A stretch of DNA of 64,000 bases from NCBI GenBank assembly GCA_003254905.1, contig QANU01003300.1, forward strand, positions 1 through 64,000, given 5' to 3'. Positions 10,801-22,800 of the stretch are shown one piece after another. The DNA comes from Nissolia schottii (Eukaryota > Streptophyta > Magnoliopsida > Fabales > Fabaceae). Positions within the stretch are counted from its first letter, which is position 1; every line of letters begins with the position of its first letter. The notes below the pieces were generated by a model. That model did not search any database and was not told where the DNA came from. It saw only the letters and a program-made list of their open reading frames with translations. The position numbers were made by a program, and so were the translations under genes.

Positions 10801-13800
10801 GGGGAAGATTCACGGTTCTCTCAATGATTTCAATGAGCTTTTACCCCCAACTGATACTCTGGCAAAGGAATCGGAGCAACGCAAAACCTTCTTTATGCTT
10901 ATGGCTGCATGGCTTGCCTCTTGACTACTCTGCTACCTGAGATCAGATTTTGGGGTCGACTATTGTGTCTACTCTTTCTTCGGTGTGGGCCACATTGGTT
11001 TGAGTTCTTGCTAAGCACCTTTTCGAGCCTATCATTGCCTTAATTCCGGTATCCTTTGTCTCCCAGAGTTGCAACCGCGGTCATTCTTGTTATGGCAATA
11101 AGGGACGAGGCCATACGAAGTGTACTCATTGTGGCTGTTGGGACCATTCCATAGAAGATTGTCGTACTATTCAACGAGAACACTCCTAACAATTAGGCAA
11201 TGGTGCTCAGGTTTCTGTCCCTGCTATTCAAGACCCTACTGATCAATCGAAACTATAACACCCCTGCTAACTACTTACGCTATAGTCGTAAACAATGCTC
11301 ACAGGGTTGTTAACTGCTTTGGTTGGGGTACTTCTAGCCCCCATATTTATCCTTGAAAATATTCTGTTACTAAAGTATGAACCAATTTTAAAACTTTTTC
11401 CTTTCTTTATCTAAACACAAAGTATGAGCCATTCATGATCGAGAAGACATACATATATAAGCAAATGATAGAGTTTATAATACTTAAGTGGTTAACGGCA
11501 TAACCGATAAGTGTTCACAACTAATTCATTAAAGGCACATGTTACATTCATTCATTGTAGGTCCAAAAACTGTTGCACCTTGGAATATACATATACATAC
11601 TGCACATATAAGCTAATGGCAAATGTAATCCATTTAGCTAGTACAAAATACAAAATTCTTAAACAATAAACATCATGATGCGTAGATAAATATTGTTGCC
11701 CTTTTGCTTCCCTGGGGTGCCTTGATGCCATGGTCTTTATTCGTCCTGCAATGCCTTTTCCCCTCTAGCATACCCATCATACTCGCCTGGAATCATAAAT
11801 GAGTGGGGAATGAGAACGTCGCATCCTCAGTGGAAATCTTAGAGCATAACTACCCATTTACGCTTTATTTATGATCCAGGCCACTCAAGAGATCTCTAGG
11901 TGTCAAAGTATACTAAAAATCCCTACTCATTATTATTATCCATGCTAGTCCTGACTAGCTTTATCTAATTTACTAGGTGATCGGGAATTCTAGTCTTTGC
12001 ATTACTTAACCTAAGAAAACTTACCGTGCTTATTAATCCTATCTGCTTAAGTAACGTGATCACATATTCTTGTTTCTCATAACCCTACGGAGGCCGTCTA
12101 GTGAAACCTTTGTCTCTCGACGTTGCCTTATCGTATACATATATAGCCATATACATACATATATCACAAACTTATGCATGAGGGAAAATGAGTTTCACTT
12201 ACGTGCCCAGGGGCAGCGTCCTTCTTGTTACATCATGTCCTTCCACCTTTGTATACTATGGAACCGCCGTCCCGTTCGGTGATAACTTGCTTCTGTCTCC
12301 GTATTGATGACGACCAGGCAATGCTGTTACCTGAGTGGTAGCGAACCACAAATGCATTTACCATACTTCACCAACCATCAATAGGGAATAACCATCCTAC
12401 TTGTAGAATGGCCAGGGGCCGGTCCTTTCGCGACCAGGAGTGGACTCGTACATCTTTAACGTTTCTTTGGGCCCTTTATACACTCTTGGCGATTATATAC
12501 ACTTATTCATGATGTCATTTCTCTATATACTCAACTTTTCATCTTGACTTTGGTAGGAGATCAGGTCTAAGCCTGCGTTCGAATCATTAACCATTCTATC
12601 TTGCTGGACTGGCAAAGGGCTTGTCCGTGGACGTGCCAAGAAAGGGGATTTCCCTATTCATATAACTACATATATATGTTCAAGGTATTCCGAGCCCCTT
12701 GTGGCCGGAGCCTTCTTAAGATCTTTCTTCGTTCCCTATGTTTAATTATGATCTTTTCTTGGTTACGTGATTATCCGTCTAATTATCTAAGGTTGTCCTA
12801 ACATTCTAATGACAACCCGTTCCTCATGATGCATCATAATGAATATGTACCACTTATACAGTTAATCACATACAATTTCCATGTGTAGCTTATGGTGCCA
12901 TAGTGCTTGTTGGGATCTTTGTACCTTTGGGAATTTCTTTAGTCGCTCAGTGACCTTTTCAGGGCTGCTCAGCGGCCATTGGAACGTGGAGGCCGCTCAG
13001 CGGAACCCTAAGGCGCTCAGTGGACTGAATGAAAACCCTAGGGACAAGCTTACTCTTTTTAGCTTTTCTCCCGTTTCTCAAACCTTTTCCTCACTCCTTT
13101 TCCCAAGTTCATAAAAAACCTAGCCTTCCCTCATTTTGAAAACACTCTCGAAATGATTATTTTCATATCAAAAACCTTATTCACCCTTAGGTACGCATAT
13201 ATCCCAATCAAGCCACAGATACACACCAACAGTTTTCCAGACAAATAACCACAATTCTAACAACATACACATAACAATAGGCACACATAAATCACTAAGG
13301 TAGTGATCTTGCTATGATTACCCACTTGTAGAGAAGTTTCCAAGCTTGCTAAAGAAAGCTTTGAGTAGAAGTCTCGAAAAGCCTTAGTGTTTCCAACGCT
13401 CGCTTGACTTGCTACGGACGGTATCCTAGGGTATGTGAGCTAGGGTTTTCCTATGGAAAATAAAGGAAAATTTGAGAGGACAAGGGTGACAATGCCACGG
13501 TTTTAGACGGGAAAAATATGAGGAAAAACCGCAGTGGAGCATTGTAGTGAAGTTTGGTTCCTCTACTATGTGCGAGTAACGAACGAGTACATGATACGAA
13601 TAGGTTCAAGAAGGCTATAAGCTGAAATTTTTAAGCCAAATGGCCTGCCTATTTATAGGCATAAGGCCGTGGGCCTTTGGGCCAATTTTGGCCAAACAAA
13701 TAAATGAAAAAGAAAAAGAAAATGAAGAGAAAATAGGATAAGGTTAAAGGATAAGCTTTGTTGACTTGGTGGACCTTTGTTTTGACTTGGTCTCTTTGTT

Positions 13801-16800
13801 TTGGCCAAGTATGTTGCCGGTGTTTGTGTGTGCTATGCTTGCCGTGGGAAATTTCCCGTGGCAATCCGTGTGTGTTTGTTATTTTGGTCGTATTTGATCG
13901 TGTTTGGTTGTTAACTTTTCGTGTGCGGGTGTCCTAAAAATTTTCTGAACCTATAATCTTCATCTAGTAATTTTTCTAATAAGGAATTTAAGTTAATCCA
14001 AGGTATTCGTAAATTTCGTAAAAGTGTGTTTTACGGATACCTTTGATGCGTAGTTAAATTTCGGTGACGAAAGGTAATTGATCCGGTTTTCGCGGAATTT
14101 TGCGAGACCACGAATTATTACCTTGACGGGCATTTTTGGTAAAGGAATTTGCGATTTTAACTTCCTATTCTAAATAAAAGGCTCGTATATTGATTTATTA
14201 CGCGAAATCTTTATTAAAGAAAAAACGAGATGTTACAGAAACTATCTTGTGCTGACTACTCTAATTTCTTGAAATAGTATGAGCAATGTCAAAACTGTAG
14301 TTCCGTTGCTTCTGTTTCACACACTGCTTTTGTTCCTTTCACTGGACTTGAGCTCGAGACCAACAATTGGCTTTGGATGTAAGTAGACAGTGTTCACCTT
14401 GTGAGGGAGAATCTTTCCAGTGGTCGCGGTGATTCGTTTCGGTGCTTACCATTGTGCCGACACATTTGTTCCATCTCTGGCAAGCTATTCACTGATTGGC
14501 AATCTTGTTCCTCCGCGCGTGCCTTACTCCATGTGCCTCTGCTTCCTCTGCTTAACAAGCTTAAAGTTCCATGTGCTTTAGCTTGAGAAGGAGTGTTATG
14601 AATAAAAATAAATATATTTATATCTTAGATTGATCTTAATAGATTTAGTTTATTCTAGGATGATTTCCTTTTATTATGTAGTGATTCTCTTCCAAGCTTT
14701 TAAATAGGCTCATTTCTTTGTGATGAGACACACATCTATTTAGTAATACAATTACCTTTTTCACTCTGTGATTATTCTCTGGTCCTGTTAATTATTTCCC
14801 CTGCTCTACCATGAAAATAAAAATAAATATATTTTATATCTTAGATTGATCTTAATAGATTTAATTTATTCTAAGTTGATTTCCTTTTATTATGTAGTGA
14901 TTCTCTTCCTGGCCAATAAATAGGCTCATCCCTTTATAATGAGGGGACACAACAATTCCATAATATTATTTTCCCTTTCTCTTATTATTTCATTGCCTTT
15001 TGTATTTTTCTTCTTCTCCGTATGAAACTCAACAATCTTCAACTTATAGCACTATTTTTCTTCTTTTGCTTGTTTCTCTGGCAGAATAAGGACCACTTGT
15101 TAACCTTACTTTCACTTAATTTTTAAACTATGTACAGGACAGATAAAATGAGTGAAGCTGCCATACTAGAGGTGGTGAAAAGGAATTTCAAAGACCATCT
15201 TATTCTTGGGGAAGAAGGAGGAATTATAGGAGATGCAACATCTGATTATCTCTGGTGCATCGATCCTTTAGGTTTGGGATTTCAGTCAACTTTCTTGTCC
15301 CAATGTTTTAAGAAACAATTGCAAGTGATAGCAGACAAATTTTCTAAGAAGTTAAAACCCCAAACTGCTGATCAAATCTATTTCTTCAACTTTAGGGCAG
15401 ACTTTTGTTTTGAACTTTGCAGCTTCTTTTAAGCTTTGTTTGGATGTAGGAGAGAACATGAGAGGAAAGAAAATCGAAAGAAAGAAAATGGGAAGAAAGA
15501 AAATAATGAGAAAAGTGGGAGAGAAAATATAATGTTTGGATGAAGAGAAAAGAGAAAACAAAAAGAAAAGAAAGAAAATGAGAAGTATGTAAAATGACAT
15601 ATATATCCTTAATAAAAATATCTTTTAAAATTATTTATTTTTTAATATTTAATGTTTAGTATATGTAGCAGGAGCCCTTTTGTCACACATCACATCATGG
15701 TGAGCTTTATTAGGGGGGCATATATGTCATTTGCTCTATTTCAGCTTCCCAGTTTATGTTTTCATCTCACATTTGAGAAGAAAATGCAGACAGTGGGTCC
15801 CATGCAATTTTTCTTCTTTCCTTTCCATCCATTTTCTTATGCCAACCAAACATTTTCCCTCCATCCATTTTACCCTAATCCAAACAGAGGTTAAAGAAGG
15901 ACATGGAGATGGTTACATATCACTAAAATATATCATATTGTCCTAATTGTATCTTAGAAATAGTTTCTATATTTCCTTATATTTCATTTTTTGTTTCCCT
16001 ATTTAATTAAAATTAGGAGCCTACTATGACTCCTTTTCAACTGCTGATTTTCTTTGAGATATAATTACTTTTTGGGAATCCCTTTGATGCTTTGCTTATG
16101 ATTTGTTTAATGGTATTCCTTTAGTTGATATACAAAGGGATTGACATACCTTGTTGCATGGTTTATCAATGTAGGAATTAATTGTTACTTTTGTTTCTTT
16201 GTGAGGATGCCTTACTCTCTTTTATACTCTATTCTCTTCCATTAAAATTTAATTTTCTGTCAAAGGTAAAAGATGTAAATAGGAATAAGTGCTTTGTATT
16301 TGTTAAGAATAAAATAAATATATTCTATATCTTAAATTGATCTTATTTGATTTAGTTTATTCTAAGTTGATTTACTTTCATTATGCATTGTAGGATCATC
16401 TCTATGTAATGAGACGCACAACTCTTCCACAATACTATTATCATATTTCCTTTATTATTTCTCAGTTTATTGTATTTTCCCCTCTTCTCTATATAAAACT
16501 CAACATGGTATCTAGTGCCTGCTGAGAAAGACCTATTCTTGCTGTGCCTTTATCTCTGGCAACTCCCAGCACCCGTCCACTGCCGTCAGCCACTGTTTGC
16601 AGTCGCTAGCAAACTTTTTCTGTATCGTTTCTGTTCAACGACCTACCACAAGGTTTGGAATCCTTTGTCGCTGCTGCTGACGGCTGTCGCATCCCATTCC
16701 AAACCCGCACGTGCGTCGCAACTCCTTTGACTCAAACCCATGCGCTGCTGCTTCCTGCAGTGCGTGATGGTGTGTCCGGAGATGTCTCCAGCTGCCGCTT

Positions 16801-19800
16801 GCACAACCGAGCTCGTCTTGGTCTCCTCTTTTGGGATCTGTCCTCGTCTTCTTCATCTAGCCAATTTGCCCCATCAGGTATCTTTTGATTTCCAATTTTG
16901 CCTGTGTGTGACCTATGGCTGCTAGTGACCCTTCAAGCTCTCCCAAAGATGGTCCAAAGACTGAGCCTCCAATTTTTATAAGCTATATCAGTGTGCCTAT
17001 CTCCACTGAACAATTGAATGGTAGCAATTACGACTCTTAGGTCTTTGATATCAAACTTTGGCTTTCTGGCCAAGACTGCATCGACCACCTCTCCAAAAGA
17101 CGGAAAATGTTGATGCAGCAAAGTTTCCTCGGCGGTCTTGCATTGATGCCCAACTTTGCATTATCATCAAAACCACCATTCATCCATATATCAAGCAGAT
17201 TTTTTGGTCTCGTATTACTTGTGAATCAGTTTGGGAACAAGCCAAAGCTTTTTACACCAATGACACCCAAAGTTTATATGGGATTGGCCAAAACCTCATG
17301 CAAGTCATTGCTCCTTAGTTGTTTGATGGCCTTGTGTCAACCTATCTGGGGAAGATTCATGGTGCTCTCCATGATTTCAATGAGCTTTTACCCCTAGATG
17401 ATACTTTGTCGAAGGAATTAGAGCAACGCAACACTTTCTTTATGCTTATGGCCTTGTATGGCTTGCCTCCTTAATACTTTGCTACCTGAGATTAGATTTT
17501 GGGGTCGACTATTGTGTGTACTCTTTCTACAGTGTGGTCCACATTGGTTTGAGTTCCTGCTAAACACCTCGTTGAGTCTGTCGCTGCCCGACTCCATTGA
17601 TACTTCGGCCTTAGTCTCCTAGAGTAGCAACCGCAATCGTTCTCGCTATGGCAACACGGGATGAGGCCATTCAAAGTTTACTCATTGTGGCCGTTGAGGC
17701 CATACCTAGTAGATTGTTGCGTTCTACAACGAGAACGCTCCCAAAATTCAGCAAATGTTGCTTAGGTTTCTATCCCTACTCCTTGCTATTACAGACCCTA
17801 CTGATTAGTCAAAACCATCTCCTGCTCATTACACTGACTTCCTAAACTGGTATGACCAATGTCAAAACTTAGGTTCCATTGATTCTGTTCCGTAGATTGC
17901 ATCTGTTGTGCTCACTGGACTTGAGCTCGAGACCAATGATTGGCGTCAAATGTGAGTATACAGTGTTCAACCCGTGAGGGGGAGTCTTTCCAGTGGTCGC
18001 GGTGCTTCATTCATGTACTTACCACTGTGCTTCTTCTGCATGTGCCTTACTCCGCGTGTGCCTCTGCGTCCTCTGCTTAATTGTAACAAGCTTAAAGCTC
18101 GATGAACTCTAGCTTGAAGGGGAGTGTCAATAATAAAATAAATATTTGATATCTTAGATTGATCTTATTTTATCAAATTTAGAAGGAATAATATATTCTT
18201 CTATATTGAATTCTTAGGTCATTAGACCTATATATATACATGAGCCTGCTAGCTATTTTAGAAAATATGAACCATTAATTCTAGAGAACAAATCCCTATG
18301 ATTGTGGGATTGTTTCTAAATACATAATCCTAATATTAATAGCAAGATACAACTGTGATACAGAATAAAGATACATTAAGAATAAAATATAAAACTTCCT
18401 GAAATGTACAACACTGTTTTGACACTCCCCCTCAAGCTGGTGAGTGGATGTTCTCCATTCTCAGCTTGGATATAATTCTTTCGAAGTTAGTGCAGTTCAG
18501 CCCTTTGGTGAGTATGTCTACAAGTTGACTCTGAGTGGACACATATGGGGTACAAATCAAGCCACTGTCTAGCTTTTCCTTGATAAAATGTTTGCCCACC
18601 TAGATATGTTTAGTTCTATCATGCTGTACCTGTAACATCCCGCCTTTCCCTTAGTAAAGAATTCGCAAAATAAATACATAATAATTCTTAATTCAAGTTA
18701 GGAGGTCTAGAATAGGAATTCTTAGGTTAAAAATGTCCATAGAAGCTAGGGTTTGTCGTTTCGCGAAATTTCGCAGACACTAAATTAGTTACTTTCGGTC
18801 ACCGGAATTTAACGATGTATCAAAGGTATCTGTAAAGAATATTTCTTAGGAGCAAAATTTGCAAATACCTTTGGTTGACTTAAATTATATATTAAGAAAA
18901 ATTAATAGATCGCGACGGTATGTCTAGAATATTTTTTCGAATGACCGTACACGAAACACCGGGACAGCGAACGACCAAACACGACCAAACAGGACCGGGA
19001 GGAGCCAAAAGATCAGCCATTACATGGCCAACAAGTCAAAAAGTCTACCAAATTTATCCAATTCACTATTCATGACAAGGCATGTTAATTATCCAGGTAA
19101 TTAATAAATTAAATTACAAAGGGCAAAATGGTAATTTTGGGGGGCATGGCCACAAAATTCGGTGGCTATAAATAGCCAACCCCAGCCCATTTTCTCCACA
19201 CACCAAATTTCTCTGCTAAGTAGTTTCGGTTCTGTTCGTGTATGTTGCAGTTACGCTGCTAGAATTCCGGAGCAAGCTAAGAAAAGCTTCACACTTGGGG
19301 AGCCACTCTCTCACACCCTCCTCACCATCAACCAACCATCAAAGGAAGTGGGTAACCTAAGCCTACTCACCTCCTTGGTGACCTTTGATTGCTTGCATGG
19401 CTATATGTGTGTGTGTGTTTTGTTGTTGTTTTAGCATGTTGTGTATACTTGCTATATGTAAGTAGATGGTTAGGATGATTCTAGGTGGTTAGCAATTGAT
19501 GGAATCGTGTGGTGAAACTCTTGGACAAGGGCATGAAGTTGTTTTGGAAAGAGGAAAGGAAAGATGGCCAAACTCACCTATTTCAAGTTCTGAGAACGCC
19601 CAGGGCGCTGAGTGTAACATCCCGCTTTCTCCTTAGTGAAAATCTCGCTAGATAAATGCCTAGGAACTTTCATTGTAGGATAAATAATTAGGAATATGAA
19701 CTCCTAGGTTAAAAGTGTCTGTAGAAATAATTCTGCTCCTTTTCATAAAATTCTGCAGACCCTAGAATAAATCCTTTTTGTCATCTGAGTACAATAGCGT

Positions 19801-22800
19801 GTCTAAGATATTTGCAAAATGTACGGTTACAGAAGAGAGCTTACAAATACCTTAGATTAACTTAAATTCTTCCTCAGAAAAATTAGGAGATCACAAGGAC
19901 GTGATCAGAATATTTTTAGAATAATCATACGCTAAGTACCGGAATCGGGAACGGTCAAACCTGATCAAAATTGATCTGCATGTGACCCTTAATTCTTGGC
20001 CACAAAAATTGGCCAAGACACAAGCATAACACACGGCCAAGAATAGCCCATGTGTGGTCAAATTTTCAAACTCCATGAGTCACCATGAGTCATGTAATAA
20101 CTCGGCTAGGTGACTTCATGGTGACATCCAAGGCTTATGTCACATAGGGGCAAAATGGGAATTTTGCCCCAAGGGCAAAACGGGAATTTCGAGTTTTGAG
20201 ACTGAAAAACTGGGTTGGCTTTAAGAAAATATGGGTTTAGAACTATCAAAAACCTTAATGGCAAGTCTTGAGTCCATTGGGGTTTTGAGAATTAAAATTC
20301 CAAAGAAAACAGGGCTTTAGGGGGCAAAACAGCATTTTGGGGAAAAACGGTAAAACAGTCATTTCATGATTTTGGGGTTAGAATCAGAATTTCTAAGTGT
20401 GAAAAATGATCTTAGAGTTATCAAAAACCTTGGGATGAGGTCTTGGACCTTTCTGGTTTTTGATAACCAAATTCCGATAGAAAGCGGACGTTTTTAGAAA
20501 AGCACTGATACACCGTAGTTTCAGACTATGATTACTGTTATGTTTTATGAATGTTTATCATTACACATCATGAGGACTCAGTCGTCACTAGGTACAGTAG
20601 GACGACTGTAGATAACTAGAGGCTCATCACCTAAATAACTTAAAGAACGTAATTGAACTTAGGAAAAAGAGGTACCGGTCCCTGAGATTTCGGTGTTCCT
20701 CAAAGAAAGAAGGTAGTTATGTATATGATTAGGATGAGTCTTATCTCTTGGCACGTCCAACAGACACACCCCTCACCAGTCCAGCAAGATGGATTGGTCA
20801 GTGATGATAAATGAAAAGAAAGAAAGAAAGAAAGAAAAGAAAAATGATGAGGGTGACGTCACACCTAAGGAATGATGATAATGATAATGACGACGGTGTA
20901 TGAGTCCACGCTCGGATTGCGTCATGAGGACGACCCCTCGCCATCCCACTAAATGGATGGTTATCCCTGTTGATAGTCAATAGATGGAACATTAGTTATC
21001 CGCGGTGGTTCGCAATCACTCAGGTTATAGCGCTGCCTGATCGTCATCAACATGGGAGCAGAAACAGGTTGTAACCGGACGACCACGGTTACAAGAGTGG
21101 AAGGACTCAAGATAAAAAGGACGCGGCCCCGGTCCATTAGTTAGCCAGGAGCCGAACAAGAAGGATGCTACCCCGGTCTATTAGTTAGCCGGAAGCGTAA
21201 GAGAACCCCAGATTCCCCCATGCATAAGATACGTAATGAATGAATATGTGATGAATGAGTATGTGATGCATGAATATACGATGAATGAGTGGGTCCAGGT
21301 GTGCAAAGCGAGTAGATCGACGAGAAAGATGCGTGGTAGGCAATGGGCGGCCGCAGAAGGACAACTCCAGAACCCAAGCAAAAGGGATTACGTTCGCATT
21401 AGGGCGATAGATATTTTGTATAATGATCCATGACTTCTGTAACTTTGTGTGTAAATACCTACTACTATGCCAATGTGTAATTATGTGTTGGACCTTGGTT
21501 GTAATTATATACACATACTCTTCTTATTCTATTTTGGTTATGACTCAACTTGCTTAAGACACTAGCGTTTGTTGTATATGTTTCCTTGATCACGCATGGC
21601 TCCTAGATTGCAAACTGGTAAAGTAAAATAACGATTTGCAAAAGGGTCCATATTTTCGCATAAGCAATATTTGCAAGGTAAAAAGTAGTGGCTAAAAGTA
21701 ACCCAACAAAGCAGAAAACAACCTAGTGAGCATTGTTTATGACTATAGCATAAGTAGTTAGCTAGGGTGTTTCACTGGGTGCTTCCAAAGTTTGCTTGAT
21801 CACCTTTCTTCAAGAGAAAACTTGAGAGGAAAGTGATGATGAGGGCCACGGTTTTCTTGTGGAAAAGTGATGGAAAATTGGTTTTAAGAAGACAAGAAAG
21901 CAAGGAAAGAAAGCTTAGGAGAGTTTGCAAATGAAAGACAAAGCTATGCTTGGCTTTGATAGCTTAAGAAGAAGGAAATGAAATTAGAGAATTATGGGAG
22001 TGGGTGGCCGGTCTTGGCCTCCATTTATAGAAGAAAAATGGTGAAAATAAAATAGGTACCATGAGTTGGCATGAATGGTTCAAATAAGAAGACAAGTTTG
22101 ACTTTGCTTTGACCTAAGTATTTGTGGTTTGGCTCTTGGCCATATGTGTGTTTCTTTAGCCGTGTAAATTTCTCTTAGCAGCCGTGAGAAATTTTCTTTC
22201 TTGGCAATCTGTGTATGTGTGTCTCTTATGGCATTTGGTCATGTTTGCTCGTTAACTTTTTGTGTACGGCCATCCTAAAAATTTTCTAAACACATAATCT
22301 TTATCTACTAGTTTTTTCTAATAAAGAATTTAACTTAATCCAAGGTATTCGTAACTCAACTTTCGTAAAAGTGTGTTTTACGGATACCTTTGATGCATAG
22401 TTAAATTCTGGTGACGAAAAGTAATTGATTCGGTTTTCGCGGAATTTCGTGAGACTGTGAACTACTACCTTAATTGGCATTTAGGGAAAATGAAATGGGT
22501 GGTTTAGATTTCTAGTCTAATTAAATGGCTTGTATATTTATTTATTACACGAAATCTTTACTAAGAAAAAAGCGGGATGTTACAGAGGTTAGAAACCATT
22601 TAGCACTTGAGATATTAGGGATATTAGCAGGACCCCAGACATTAGTATGGATAAGAGAAAAAGGAAAAGGACTCATTTTATTACTAATGGGGAAAGGTAC
22701 ACGCTTGTGTTTAGCAAGCTCACACGCCTCACAATGGAGACTCTCCACATTTAAATTCTTAAACAAGGAAGGGAAGATCACTTTTACAACTCGAAATGAA

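Larger units (their letters stand above)
11254..14237 (-). mobile_element. Ty3/gypsy solo LTR (2,984 bp) with target duplication
   Basis: The unit is flanked by GAAAC on both sides (11249-11253 and 14238-14242). On the minus strand it starts TGTAACATCTCG at 14237 and ends GGGGTGTTATA at 11254, where one G-to-A change altered the usual TTACA/TTTCA-type end. It has no internal domain, so it is a solo LTR left by recombination. It contains the minus-strand TATA box at 13650-13657 and the CTGAGCGGCC word array at about 12945-13030. Confidence 0.88.
9839..15034 (+). mobile_element. non-autonomous Ty1/copia element, copy 1 (fills IMPL1 intron 2)
   Basis: The 5' LTR starts TGTTAAGAATAAG at 9839 and the last LTR ends GAAACTCAACA at 15034. 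Both sides carry the 5-bp target duplication ATCTT (9834-9838 and 15035-15039). The internal region has a copia gag but no protease, integrase or RT; the gag remnant runs into a short 3' tail and polypurine-like GCTTGAGAAGGAG. The 3' LTR is doubled (14594 to about 14806, and about 14807-15034). A 2,984-base gypsy solo LTR is nested at 11254-14237. A related copy at 16301 shares the same internal structure. Confidence 0.8.

Noticed and set aside
15130..15432. A 100-codon plus-strand frame beginning within intron 2
   Set aside because: It is IMPL1 exon 3 read through its donor site; only 15138-15271 is coding.
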